Source: Saccharothrix luteola (lineage in GTDB: Bacteria > Actinomycetota > Actinomycetes > Mycobacteriales > Pseudonocardiaceae). From it: a stretch of 64,000 nucleotides of DNA. Shown here one piece after another: positions 29,001 through 37,420 of this stretch (within the stretch, counting starts at the first letter, position 1; every line of letters starts with the position of its first letter). The stretch is taken from the NCBI RefSeq assembly GCF_020859565.1, contig NZ_JAJHUO010000002.1:1-64000 (forward strand). The letters run 5' to 3'. Position numbers and translations under genes: made by a program. Under the pieces are notes generated by a model, which ran no database searches, was not told where the DNA came from, and saw only the letters and a program-made list of their open reading frames with translations.

Positions 29001-29809
29001 GCGCAGTGGCCGTAGAAGTCGGCCCGGACACCGAGCACGACGGTGGCCACCCGGCCCTCGCCGAGCGCGGCGTCCAGCAGCTCGTCGATGAAGGCCGTCC
29101 GTTCGGCGGGCTCGGAGCACAGCGTGAACAGCTCCTCGAACTGGTCGACCACCAGCAGGACGCGCCGGTCGCCGCCGGGGTCGGCGAGCCGGAGCGCCCG
29201 GTCGAGCCAGCCGGGTTCGCCCGAGTCGGGTTCCCGCCCGGACCACGCGGCCACCGCGTTGGCCAACTCACGGATCGGCGTCCGGGTCGGGGTCAGCAGC
29301 AGCGACGACCACTCGCGCCCGGAGAACGCCGCGTGCGACCGCGAGGCGGGCAGGAGCCCGGCGCGGATGAGCGAGGACTTCCCGCTGCCCGACGCGCCGA
29401 ACACCGCGAGGACGGGCATGTCCGCGACCTTGTGCACCAGCTGCTCGACCAGCCGTTCACGGCCGAAGTAGCGGTCGGCGTCCTGCGGTCCGAACGCGGC
29501 AAGCCCGAGGTAGGGCGCGGCGGAGTCCTCTTCGACGATGCCGGTCAGCTCGGCTTCGGCCGCGCGCCATCGTTTTTCCCACTCCCCGCGATCACCACCG
29601 CACGCGACGGCGTAGGCCAGGGTGACCGCCAGGCTCGGCAGGCGGTCACCGCCCGCAGCCTCGGCCAGCGCCGTCACCGAGTAGTGCGCGGTCTTGGCCA
29701 TCGTCCGGTAGCTGGGCCGCCCGGCCGCGTCGCGCAGTCCGCGGAGCTCGTGCGCGAGCCGCTGCACCGGGCCGGCCGCAGGGTCGAGTTCCCGCTCGGG
29801 CCTGCCCAC
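26093..29809 (-). CDS. HTH - STAND NTPase - transmembrane - WD40 (14 blades) protein
   Basis: A 1238-residue signal-transduction ATPase. Residues 1-90 form an Xre-like helix-turn-helix region (TMAKTAHYSVTALAEAAGG). An nSTAND NTPase follows, with Walker A VFGASGSGKSSLIRAG and Walker B VLLVVDQFEELF, then winged-helix and helical regions (VAHEALIRAWPRL). A single hydrophobic segment (VTAAVVALLAVATVITVV, near 540) precedes 14 WD repeats of the pattern GHT..V..VAFSPDG..LATA..DKTVRLWD, enough for two seven-bladed propellers. The GTG at 29809 follows AGGTGGGG. Such proteins bind a ligand or partner through the propeller and switch through NTP-driven oligomerisation; some defend against phage. The partner here is unknown. 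The small secreted protein gene at 29987 is divergent. Confidence 0.88.
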   Translation of the reverse strand: MGRPERELDPAAGPVQRLAHELRGLRDAAGRPSYRTMAKTAHYSVTALAEAAGGDRLPSLAVTLAYAVACGGDRGEWEKRWRAAEAELTGIVEEDSAAPYLGLAAFGPQDADRYFGRERLVEQLVHKVADMPVLAVFGASGSGKSSLIRAGLLPASRSHAAFSGREWSSLLLTPTRTPIRELANAVAAWSGREPDSGEPGWLDRALRLADPGGDRRVLLVVDQFEELFTLCSEPAERTAFIDELLDAALGEGRVATVVLGVRADFYGHCATHPGLVEVLGQGAQVLVGPMTRDELRSAITQPAARAGLIVERELVATLLAEIADEPGGLPLLSHALVETWRRRRGGSLTQAGYHASGGAHGALAQTAERTYAEFDPDEQEAARRVFLRLTALGDGTEDTRRRAAHTELATVADPVTVSRVLDRLAADRLVVIGEESVEVAHEALIRAWPRLRRWLTDDRDGLLVHRRITDATHAWQSAGRDPDLLYRAAQLDQVTAWADQPHRDATLNADEREFLDAAIRLRDKQVRARRRRVLRVRGVTAAVVALLAVATVITVVQRNDAREAHRVAVARQLVAEATALREVDPVRAAQLSLAAWRIAPDVAATRNSLISTQAVALPARLGGHEGEVRDVAFSADGRVMATAGDGGTVRLWDAGSREPLGGPLTGHTGMVNGAAFSPDGTTLVTASTDGTLVWWDVAGRRAVGEPLTGHAGVVTGVAFSPDGRLVVSGGADGTLRFWDATTRFAVGAPLTAHDGAITAVTTSPDGTLVASSGDDKTVRLWDLATRTPVGRLTGHTSVTNGVAFSPDGRLVASTSGDKSVRLWDVTTLAPLGDPLNGHTNVTYGVAFSPDGRTLASSSWDKTVRLWDVTTRRPLGTPLTGSTSSVLNLSFTPDGSALAGGDSDGHALVWSLRTTLLLGHTDAVYAVALSPDGGVLGTASDDRTVRLWEVPGHRPLGIPLTGHTAEVRAMAFSPRGTLLATGSWDGTLRLWDTATGTPLGAPLTGHTGWVRGATFSPDGTLIATAGMDSTVRLWDVAAQGPAGAPLTGHTNSVTGVAFSPDGRVLATAAHDKTVRLWDVATRSPLGEPLTGHASVVRDVVFSPDSATLASVGDDKTVRIWDVASHTQIAVLVGHTGEVLKVAFSPDGRELATTGLDKTLRLWDVRSGSTTTTFAATTGLAGITFVPGGLVTGGVTGNVLRWTTDVEQAAAYVCAATDVDLTDEEWRRLVPSWPNQHLCP

Positions 29810-29986
29810 GTCCGCCCCACCTCACCGCGGTTGTTTGTTCAGCGCTCTGACCAGCGGCTGAACAACCCGGGCCAACCTAGCATGGCCGTTGATCATCCGA
29901 AGGCCGTTGGCTGCGGCCATCTTCGGTGCAAGCGCTGCGGGGTCGCGAACAGGAGCACTGAGCCGTTTTCCACAGGAGGGGGACTG

Positions 29987-30475
29987 ATGAGATCTGGAGA
30001 CCTGGCGTTTGCCAGACGTGTGATGACCGTCGTCGCGATGACAGCCGCGTCGGCGGTGTTGGTGTTGTCGCCGGCGGCGGCTCAGCCGGTGCCGGCGGCG
30101 GTCGATGTGGCGGCCGTGGAGTCCGACCCTGGCGTGGCGGTGTGCTGCTCGAAGACGGTGAACAACAGCCAGTACAGCGTTCTCACGTACCGGCACTGGA
30201 CTTGCGACTGGGGGACGACCGGATCCTCCAGCACGGGCTGCACCGACCTCAACGGCGGTTCCCGCTGGCTCGTGCCGGGCGAGCGCTCACCGCTGTTCGA
30301 GGACTGGGACGTGCTGCGTGTCGACGCGGGCTGGTGCTACCAGGTGGAATTCAGCGTCCCGGGCAAGGTCTGGACGCTGCGCTTCGACCAGAGCGGCCTC
30401 GGCGACCTCTACGTCAAGATCGAGGACTGGGGAACCGCGTTCGTCCAAGCCCAACGCTACCGCTCCTGCCCGTGA
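29987..30475 (+). CDS. Small secreted Cys-rich protein, unknown
   Basis: A 162-residue protein with a signal peptide (residues about 13-33, VMTVVAMTAASAVLVLSPAA) after an ATG at 29987 preceded by AGGAGGGG. The mature part is rich in Trp and Tyr and has about six Cys (VAVCCSKTVNN, HWTCDWGTTG, STGCTD, GWCYQVEF, RYRSCP), suggesting disulfides. I do not recognise the family. It is divergent from the STAND-WD40 gene and followed 136 bp later by another secreted protein on the same strand. Confidence 0.75.
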   Translation: MRSGDLAFARRVMTVVAMTAASAVLVLSPAAAQPVPAAVDVAAVESDPGVAVCCSKTVNNSQYSVLTYRHWTCDWGTTGSSSTGCTDLNGGSRWLVPGERSPLFEDWDVLRVDAGWCYQVEFSVPGKVWTLRFDQSGLGDLYVKIEDWGTAFVQAQRYRSCP

Positions 30476-30611
30476 TCTTCCCGGATCCCCCGTGTACCAG
30501 GGCGGGTCGGGCGCATGCGAGCGGCAATCCCGCGCGTAGAGCGGCGGGGTGCACGAATGGATACGCACCAACCTCAGATCTCCTGCAAGCGCTGAACGAA
30601 AGGAGTGCACG

Positions 30612-31304
30612 GTGAAAAGACCGGTGGCCTTGCTCGCGGTGGTAGCCGCAGTGCTGGGCTGGAGTTTGTCCGCTTTCCCCGTCGCGTCCGCCGAGGACCT
30701 GGCGGCGCACGCCGTCAGCCGCCCGGTGGCCGACGGCCCCGTACTCGTCCCACCTGGCACAGGGTCGCCGGAGCTTGAACGCCTCCGCGAAACCTTGTCG
30801 TCCAACTACGCGGACCCGATGACAGCGGCGGCCGGGATCAGCTGCTGGGACTACGTCAAGATCCGTTCCCACGGCAACAACCTCTACGTCGCCGTCGAAC
30901 AGGACGAGTTCTTCCCCGACCGGGGTGTGCTGCGCGCCCGCACGCCCGGCGACGCCCTCGGGAGTTGGGAACGGTTCCCCGTGTGCCGGAACCCGGCGGA
31001 CTGGCGGACCGTCATCGGGTCGTACTGGCGGCCCAAAGAACAGCCCGACCTGGTGTGCGCGGTGTTCGTGGACACCTCGGTGTGGGACACCGGTCGGGGC
31101 CTTCTGCGCACCCAGCCGTGCAGCGATGTCGCGTACTCCGTCTTCACCACCATCAACCCGCCCGGGAGCGGCTACTCGACCTGGTTCTACTCGGTCGATG
31201 TCGGCCTCTACGTGTCGGCGCAGCTGGACTACTCCGGGACCTACCACGCGAGCCTGCGCTCCCGGCTCGGCGAAGTGGGCCCGTGGGAATGGTTCACCTG
31301 GTAG
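30612..31304 (+). CDS. Secreted protein, unknown
   Basis: A 230-residue protein. The GTG at 30612 is preceded by AAAGGAG and starts a signal peptide (KRPVALLAVVAAVLGWSLSA) with cleavage near VASAED. The mature part has four Cys and many aromatic residues (CWDYVKIRSHGNNLYVAVEQ; YWRPKEQPDLVCAVFVDT), suggesting a compact beta domain of a type that could bind sugar or lipid. I do not recognise the family. Ends TGPWEWFTW-like (EVGPWEWFTW). It is followed by IS remnants. Confidence 0.75.
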   Translation: MKRPVALLAVVAAVLGWSLSAFPVASAEDLAAHAVSRPVADGPVLVPPGTGSPELERLRETLSSNYADPMTAAAGISCWDYVKIRSHGNNLYVAVEQDEFFPDRGVLRARTPGDALGSWERFPVCRNPADWRTVIGSYWRPKEQPDLVCAVFVDTSVWDTGRGLLRTQPCSDVAYSVFTTINPPGSGYSTWFYSVDVGLYVSAQLDYSGTYHASLRSRLGEVGPWEWFTW

Positions 31305-31579
31305 CCGCACCGAGCGGCTTCCGGCCTCGTTACGCAGAATGACGACGCGAGCGGATGCCGCTGGTGCTTCGACTCCGGCTGTCCTCGCGCATGCCGCGAA
31401 CACCTACGACTTCATGAAGGGCGCACATCGACGACACCGCGCCTCCGCCTCCGCGCGGTGCTGCCGTCGACGCCTGAACGACACGGCGCGCCGGCGCGCC
31501 ACGGCTTGCCGACCGGTCGGCGATCCCGATGGTCAGGATCTCCACGAAGCACGCGACCCAGGCCATCACCGTGGCGTCG
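31305..31579. other. Gap between secreted-protein gene and IS630 remnant
   Basis: I see no gene here. The open frames are biased shadows. Confidence 0.35.
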
Positions 31580-31915
31580 AACAAGTCGGTGACATACAGG
31601 TCCACGTCATCACCGACCGGTACCCGGTCCACCGCAGCAAGGCCGTCCGCGCCTGGCTGGAGACCAACGCCGACCGGGTCGAACTGCACCCGATGCCCGG
31701 TTAAAGCCCCCGAGCCCAACCCCGACGAGAGCTGCTCAACGCCGACCTCAAACGCAACGTCAACGCCTCCCGCGCCCACAACATCGACCGACTCGCCCAC
31801 GAGACCCGGCGTTTCCTGCGCCGGCACCGGCCGCACATCGTCCGCAGCTACTTCGGAGCCCCGCACGTCCGCTACACCGCCATGTCGGCAATCAAACACT
31901 TTTGGCTCGATATCA
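31580..31915 (+). pseudogene. IS630 transposase 3' remnant with internal stop
   Basis: The plus strand reads VGDIQVHVITDRYPVHRSKA, LETNADRVELHPMPG, then an in-frame TAA. The following frames encode EPNPDE, DRLAHETRRFLRRHRPHIV and YFGAPHVRYTAM. This is the second half of the transposase seen intact at 42801. The stop and a later frameshift make it inactive. Confidence 0.75.
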
Positions 31916-32098
31916 CCTGTTCGGCAGTTGTCAGGTCAAGATCGATCGGATTGACTGCGGTGCCGCGGTCCTGGACGGGGACGGGATCAGCGGTCATGAC
32001 GGCTCAGGTCGTTCGATCGGTCAGGGCCTGAACCGGATTTGGTGTCGGTCCACCGTTCTCGCGGATTGTCGTGAACGGTCATCTGCCTGAAGGAAGGT

Positions 32099-32497
32099 AT
32101 GTGGATGCGGTCGGTCTTGCGTTTGTTGGTGATCTTTTTCGCTGTCGTTGTATCGGCCACCGCGGCGACAGCGGTCGCTACGGCTGATGATGGCGATCTC
32201 GGGACGCGGTCTTACCCGTGTACTGACGGTTACTCCTGCTACTGGGACACGGCATCGTACCCCGGTGCGTATGACGCGAAGTGGGTCGCTCCCAGTTGCG
32301 GGTGGCACCACCTCACGCCGATCGGGTGGGGAGACCGAATTTCGAACGTCGCCAACCGGTCGGGTCACGCAACTGTTTACTTGTACAACTGGGAAGATGC
32401 TTGGGTCCAGATCGCGAAAATTCCTCCGATGACCGAGAAGAGCTTGTCGGGTACGTATGCGAATAACAAGACGGATGCTGTCTCCGTTACTTGCTGA
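32099..32497 (+). CDS. Small secreted protein, peptidase-inhibitor-like or crystallin-like
   Basis: A protein of 130-132 residues. Two ATGs are possible. The one at 32105 sits 7 nt from AGGAAGG, a better spacing than the one at 32099. A signal peptide (LRLLVIFFAVVVSATAATAV) is followed by a compact mature domain with CTDGYSCYWDTASYPG and SCGWHHLTPIGWGDRISNVA then NRSGHATVYLYNW. The pattern of a short Cys pair, aromatic turns and an N-R-S segment resembles beta/gamma-crystallin-like or peptidase-inhibitor-family-I36 proteins of actinobacteria. The assignment is tentative. The base composition is lower in GC than that of neighbours. Confidence 0.75.
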   Translation: MWMRSVLRLLVIFFAVVVSATAATAVATADDGDLGTRSYPCTDGYSCYWDTASYPGAYDAKWVAPSCGWHHLTPIGWGDRISNVANRSGHATVYLYNWEDAWVQIAKIPPMTEKSLSGTYANNKTDAVSVTC

Positions 32498-32504
32498 CAA
32501 GTTG

Positions 32505-32552
32505 GCTCGACGTCTGATGTCCGACGAGTTGTGGGAGCGGATCCTGTCATAA
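32505..32552 (+). pseudogene. Tiny IS5-type transposase start fragment
   Basis: About 15 codons read RLMSDELWERIL, matching the opening of IS5-type OrfA (compare RLVPDEL near 39090 on the minus strand). It is too short to be more than a scar. Confidence 0.35.
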
Positions 32553-32714
32553 GGCCCGTCGTCGTGCCGCGTCCATATTACGACAGCCGCAGTGTGTGAT
32601 CGCGGACAGCGTGTCGTGATCATGGATGCGGCCACCACGTGATCGACTCAAGGCCCGCTGAGCCTGGAGGATGACGTGGTGGCCGCCACCTCGTGCACGG
32701 TGGTCGATGACCGC

Positions 32715-32934
32715 CTGTTCGCGGCGATGGCCGACTACGCCCGGAGGAGTTGTTGATCGGCGGACCGTTGTGGACCCGTGCGGCAATGGTCGAGCTGATC
32801 CGGCTGGTCGTCGGGGTCGCCATGACCGAGCAGTGTGTCGGACTGGGGCTACGTCGACACGGTTTCACTCCGCAACGCCCTGCCCGACGCGCCTATGAAC
32901 AACAACCCGCTGCGGTGCGGGCCTGGCTTCCAAA
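32715..32934 (+). pseudogene. IS630 transposase internal fragment
   Basis: The frames encode MADYAR-like sequence, then ELLIGGPLWTRAAMVELIRL, VVGVAMTEQCVGLGLRRHGF and PAAVRAWL. This matches residues about 85-155 of the transposase at 42801 with a small frameshift. It is joined at about 32934 to a different IS630 transposase. Confidence 0.7.
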
Positions 32935-33804
32935 GGCCCTTCGGGCACGGACTGCCGACTCTCTCCCGAGCAGCAGGATCGGCTGGCCGCGGCGTTGGAG
33001 GAAGGACCGGCCGCGCACGGCAACATCGAGGATCAGCGGTGGACCCTGGCAAGGGTGGCGGACCTGGTCGCCCGGCTCTTCCGGGTCCGGTACACCCTAC
33101 GAGGGGTGTCGATGTTGTTGCACCGTATGGGGTTCAGCCCACAGATGCCCGCGCACCGGCCGGTCGAACGCGACGAAGAGACCGTCATGACCTGGCGGCG
33201 GGAGGCGTGGTGGCAGGCAAAGCTAGCGGCCGAGCGTGGGGCGTGGATCTGCTTCGAGGACGAGGCGGGTCACACGCTACGGCCGCCGAAGGCGCGGACC
33301 TGGGCACCGCGCGGACAGACCCCGGTGATTCGGGTGTCGGGCAGGGCATCGGGCCGCATCTCGGTCGCCGGACTGTTCTGCGTCCGCCCCGGCGCCGAAC
33401 CCGGACGACGCCCGCACCTGTTATACCGCGTCAAGGTCCACCGCGCCCGCAAAGGCGAACGCCGCAGCTTCGCCGAGACCGACTACGCCGCCCTGCTCGA
33501 CGCCGCACACCAGTACCTCCACGCCGAGATCGTGGTGATCCGGGACAACCTCAACACCCACATCAGCGCCGTGATGCGCCGACTGGTCACCGGCCGCGAC
33601 TGGCTGCACGTCATCCAGCTGCCGGCCGACGCACCCGACCTCAACCCCACCGAGGGCGTCTGGTCCCACGTCAAACGCAGCCTCGGCAACCTCGCCGTCA
33701 CCAACGTCGACCACCTCGCCGCCATCGTGCGCAACCGGCTCAAACGCATCCAGTACCGACCCGACCTCCTGACCGGCTTCCACGCACAGACCGGCCTCAC
33801 CCTT

Positions 33805-34717
33805 GAGCCTTTTTCATCATGGTCGACGGCGGGTTTCGACATGGTGTAGGACGAGGATGGCCGCGATGATCGCGGTGGCTCGGTGTGGGCAGCAGCGCAG
33901 CTTGGCCAGGATCTTCCAGCCCTTGAGCAGCGATACGGCGCGTTCGCCCAGGGCTCGGATGCGGGCGTGGGCCCGGTTGACCGCCTTCTGTCCGCGTGAC
34001 AGCCGCGGCCGGGTGGCATGGCGCTTGAACGGGGTGCGCACCGTGCCGCCCGCGCCTTGATATGCCTTGTCGGCGAAGGCGGTGACATCGTTGGTGGTCA
34101 GCATATCGATCAGGCCGTGTGTGCGGGCCGCGGTCAGGTCGTGGACGGAGCCCGGCAGGGTCGGCGAGGCCCACACCAACCGCCGCGCCGGGTCGGCGAG
34201 GATCTGCACATTGACGCCGTGGCGGCGGTGTTTGCCGGAGAAGTACGGCTTCTGGTCGGCGACGCGGTCGATCGGAACGAGGGTGCCGTCGAGGATCGCG
34301 TAGGCCAGTCGGGTGGCCCGTTCACCGGCGGCGCGGAGGTCGTCGGCCAAGCTGGCGAGCAGGTCCACCGCTTCGCGGACGTAGCGCCAGGCGGTGCTGT
34401 AGGAGATGCCGAACCCGACGGCGAGGCGGGCGTGGGTGTCGCCGTTGCGCAGGTGGGCGAGCACGAGCAACGCCTGACGACCGGGTTCCAGTCGACGCCA
34501 TCGGGACCGACGCCGCGCCCGTTCCGCGCGGATGAGATCGGCCAGGTGGACAAGGGTGTGGTTGGACAGCGGAATCGCGGCAGGGTAAGACAACACGGCG
34601 ACGCTCCCGGCTGGGGCATCGGATCTTGGTCGACTGCTGTCTTACCGGGAGCCTCGCCCACCGCACCCCATTACCCAGTCCGCGCCGTGACTTGCACCGT
34701 CACGATGAAAATGGCTC
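33805..34717 (-). mobile_element. IS5-superfamily element with terminal repeats and 3-bp target duplication
   Basis: The ends GAGCCTTTTTCATC (33805-33818) and, inverted, GAGCCATTTTCATC (34704-34717) match in 13 of 14 positions. The flanking CTT at 33802-33804 and 34718-34720 is a target duplication. The 913-bp element carries a single transposase gene on the minus strand and looks complete. Confidence 0.85.
33817..34596 (-). CDS. IS5-superfamily transposase (DDE_Tnp_4 type)
   Basis: A 259-residue transposase with an N-terminal helix-turn-helix (ARLAVGFGISYSTAWRYVRE) and a DDE domain: ILDGTLVPIDR (first Asp), TAFADKAYQGAG (second Asp) and ALGERAVSLLKGWKIL (Glu). The GTG at 34596 is the likely start. 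The stop lies within the left terminal repeat, as is common for compact IS. No frameshift or stop interrupts it, so it may still be active. Confidence 0.88.
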   Translation of the reverse strand: MLSYPAAIPLSNHTLVHLADLIRAERARRRSRWRRLEPGRQALLVLAHLRNGDTHARLAVGFGISYSTAWRYVREAVDLLASLADDLRAAGERATRLAYAILDGTLVPIDRVADQKPYFSGKHRRHGVNVQILADPARRLVWASPTLPGSVHDLTAARTHGLIDMLTTNDVTAFADKAYQGAGGTVRTPFKRHATRPRLSRGQKAVNRAHARIRALGERAVSLLKGWKILAKLRCCPHRATAIIAAILVLHHVETRRRP

Positions 34718-34738
34718 CTTGATCCAGAGCCGCCCTAA

Positions 34739-35430
34739 TCCTGACCATTCAGCCTCTGTAGCGGCGGTGGTCACGGCTGAGCTTCCCCTGTGGCCCGAAG
34801 TCGACTCTGTCGATCGGACCGCGAAAAGCCTGCGGTGGCTCGTAGTCTCGCGATTGATTGCTCACCGTAGTTCGACTGGCGACGACGCCGCGCGGAAATT
34901 CACTCAATGGTGTGTAGTTGGGGGTGGCTAGGACCTGACCGCTGCTCATATGGATGAATGCGCACAGATGACTCGGCAACAGGGATGGGTCACGCCCTTG
35001 CCCGATGTGGACCGGGATCACCTGCGAGCTCATGCCGAGAAGGGGGTGAATCGGGCTGCCCGGGCCAGAGGTGTTGCGTTGAAATGCTTCACGTCGGAGA
35101 TGCCGTTCCGGCTGTCATGAACCATGTTCACATTTCATGTCTTTTGAATTGTGCGGTAACCTCCCGGTTCGCTTGAGCGCTTTCCGTGGGTAAGAGGATC
35201 TGAACGGTGAACTACTTGCGTGTAGATAGAGTGGCGGTGTCCGTGCTCGGCGTCCTGCGGGCTGCGCCGTTCCTGGATAAAGCACGGCACCGGCGAGTCG
35301 GTTCTTCTTCGGCGCATGGAAACATAACGGCGATATCCATACGGACCGGGGCGTGCGTCGGGTTCGCCGGCGCGGCAGGATCACGCCCGGATGTCCTGTC
35401 CGGAAGCGGATGCGGTCTTCGGCGGCGGGC
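34739..35430. other. 692-bp gap, no gene seen
   Basis: Several short frames exist on both strands, but none has a convincing start, composition or family resemblance. Part of the stretch is lower in GC than its neighbours (for example 35105-35200), so it may hold the promoter of the 35431 gene or a decayed sequence. Confidence 0.4.
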
Positions 35431-36507
35431 ATGAGTGGGCGGCGACATCGCCGAAGGCGGTCGATCGGTGCTCTGGGTCGACCTTCACCGGTGAAGCTGC
35501 GCGCCCGGCACAGGCTGGTCCGTTCACGCAGACGGCCGGGATTGCGGCGTGTGGTGCGTCGCTCGTTGGCCGGCTTGGCCGTCGTGGCTGCAGCAGGTGT
35601 GATCGCCGTGGCGGCGTGGCAGTTCAACCAGGCCGCCGAGGCGTGGCAGGACGCGGCCGGTGAAGAGATCCGCCGAGCGAGCGCACTCGAAGAATGTGTT
35701 CGGGCGATGCACTCCGAAGCCTTGCCGCTGGTCGGGTTGGTGATGGCGCAGCCGCGGCTGGACGGCCTACATGCCGTCCGCACCACGGCACCTGTCGCGG
35801 AGGTCGAGTCCGCCATGGCCGGCGAGACCGTGACGCGACTGCGGGCTGGTGCCGCCGCCGGTGGACCGGCCGTCATCGACGCTTGTCGTGTCGTTGAAGC
35901 AGGTCTGCACCCTGTGACGCTGATCGCGGACGGACCCGACTCGTCTCCCGGCGCGGCTCCGGAGGCGATAGCCGCTCAGGGTGATCGGGCGGCGGCGCGT
36001 GGCGTGGGAGTGACTGCGTTGGGAATCGTGATGGTTGTGATCGCGGTCGGCGTGGTCGCCCGGCGCTGCCTGTCGAGTCGACGCAGGACTGCGGCCGGCA
36101 TGACGTCCGTGACCGCATGCGGTTCGGCCGTTCCCCCGGAAACGAGCGGCGCGCGGGCTCACAGTGCGCCCGTGGCCAAGTTGATGGCGTGGGGCCTGCT
36201 GGCGACCATGCCGTTCGTGCACCTCCTGGACACCGCCCAGGAACGGCGGTGTGAGGCGCTGGCCGCCATACAGGCTGTACGGCTGAGCACCACCGCGTTC
36301 GTCAGCAGCCACACGGCGTCGTCGTCGCCGCGCGGCCGCGAGGCGGAGGCCGCCGGTGAGAGCGACGCCCTCACCGGCTGGCTGAACGCGTCCACCAACT
36401 CCGAATCGTCGGCCGAAGAGGCAGTGCCTGCGGGAGAGCATGCTGCGGCGCCGCCGAACAGGCACCTCACGGCTGTGGCGCACCGGTCAACCGCCAAGCC
36501 GATGTGA
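35431..36507 (+). CDS. Membrane protein, unknown
   Basis: A 358-residue protein from the ATG at 35431, with a basic N-terminus (GRRHRRRRS) and about three hydrophobic segments: LAGLAVVAAAGVIAVAAWQF, VTALGIVMVVIAVGVVAR and LMAWGLLATMPFVHLL. The region between the first two is mostly extracytoplasmic and helical, about 110 residues, reminiscent of sensor ectodomains (QAAEAWQDAAGEEIRRASAL). The tail is Ser/Ala-rich and disordered. I do not recognise the family. It is coupled to a second small membrane protein by a GTGA overlap. Confidence 0.55.
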   Translation: MSGRRHRRRRSIGALGRPSPVKLRARHRLVRSRRRPGLRRVVRRSLAGLAVVAAAGVIAVAAWQFNQAAEAWQDAAGEEIRRASALEECVRAMHSEALPLVGLVMAQPRLDGLHAVRTTAPVAEVESAMAGETVTRLRAGAAAGGPAVIDACRVVEAGLHPVTLIADGPDSSPGAAPEAIAAQGDRAAARGVGVTALGIVMVVIAVGVVARRCLSSRRRTAAGMTSVTACGSAVPPETSGARAHSAPVAKLMAWGLLATMPFVHLLDTAQERRCEALAAIQAVRLSTTAFVSSHTASSSPRGREAEAAGESDALTGWLNASTNSESSAEEAVPAGEHAAAPPNRHLTAVAHRSTAKPM

Positions 36508-36764
36508 CGCAGCCAGGCTGGACCACCGTGCTCGACCCGAAACCAACACCGTGGCCGGCACTCCTCGAGCCCATACAGGGGCGGACGAGCGGAATCCTCG
36601 GTTCCGGCACGGGAATCGGCTTCGTGCTCATCGGTGCCCTGATCGCCACGCTGGTAACGATGTGCACCATGCCCGCACCCGCCGGAGGGACCAGGAAGTG
36701 GTCGACTGCGGCACTCGCGCCAGTTGCCATGCTCGCTCTGCTCGGCGGCTTGCTGCTGCCGTAG
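36504..36764 (+). CDS. Small two-helix membrane protein, unknown
   Basis: An 86-residue protein starting at a GTG that overlaps the preceding stop (GTGA), so translation is probably coupled. It has two hydrophobic segments (GIGFVLIGALIATLVTMCTM and LAPVAMLALLGGLLLP). It may form a complex with the protein upstream. I do not recognise it. Confidence 0.5.
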   Translation: MTQPGWTTVLDPKPTPWPALLEPIQGRTSGILGSGTGIGFVLIGALIATLVTMCTMPAPAGGTRKWSTAALAPVAMLALLGGLLLP

Positions 36765-37420
36765 GCCGAGTCGGTCGTGAGGTTCCGACTGGTATGTAGA
36801 TACCGGTTGGGCTGCGGCGAGTCGGGCAGCGTGGAGGTCCACGACGCCTCGACGCAGCGCCAGCCCTCGGGGACTGGCGAGGATCGCAACTGCCGACCCG
36901 AAGGATCTACGACCCATGCCGATGTGACACGCGTGCTCGAACTATTGGTCGACCTCGGCGAGGTTCAGCCCGTTGAGGTCGGTGAAGGGCGGCCAGTACG
37001 GAGCGGCACGCTGGCGGTGGTGCCGGCGCGGTGGCGGTCGATGCGGGTGTGTCAGGCAGATCCTCTGCCGGTCGCTCGGTGAACGAGTGGAGGGTTGCTG
37101 AGGTAGCGCGGCGATGAGGTCGTCCAGGAACCGCTCCAGCGGGTAGTCATACCCGTTGGAGCCGGTCGCCGCTGCGGGCGGCATCGACGCGGGACTGGAC
37201 GGCGATGACCAGATCCGGCGACCTGACTCGGAACAACCAGAGGACGACTGCCTGCATGGATGGAAATCGTCGACAGGCGCAGAGCTGGATCGCGCGACGG
37301 ACCGGTTCTGGCGCAGCTCGGCGCACCAGAACCTCGGGTGGACGGCTCGTTCCGGCTGGAGTCGCCGGAGGGTGGCGGCCTGTGGGTGACCGTCGAGTTC
37401 CCCGCCACCTGACCTCGTGC
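36765..37420. other. 656-bp gap with a possible histidine-kinase tail scar
   Basis: Near 37350-37410 the plus strand reads FRLESPEGGGLWVTVEFPAT before a stop. This resembles the end of a sensor-kinase ATPase domain but has no kinase in front of it. Elsewhere I see no supportable gene. Confidence 0.3.

Larger units (their letters stand above)
32935..34738 (+). pseudogene. IS630 transposase, N-truncated and interrupted near its end by an IS5-type element
   Basis: The reading frame from about 32938 (DCRLSPEQQDRLAAALEEGP) to 33804 holds an IS630 catalytic domain: FEDEAGHTL, VVIRDNLNTH and DLNPTEGVW give the D-D-E triad. The N-terminal helix-turn-helix is missing, replaced by a fragment of another IS630. 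At codon CTT (33802-33804) an IS5-type element begins. After that element the frame resumes with GAT CCA GAG CCG CCC TAA at 34721-34738, restoring the natural tail TLDPEPP. The insertion therefore removed only the last six codons. Confidence 0.82.

Noticed and set aside
27296..30475. 1059-residue open frame on the plus strand opposite the STAND-WD40 gene
   Set aside because: It is a GC-bias shadow with repetitive Val/Arg/Gly composition. Only its last 162 residues (from 29987) form a real gene.
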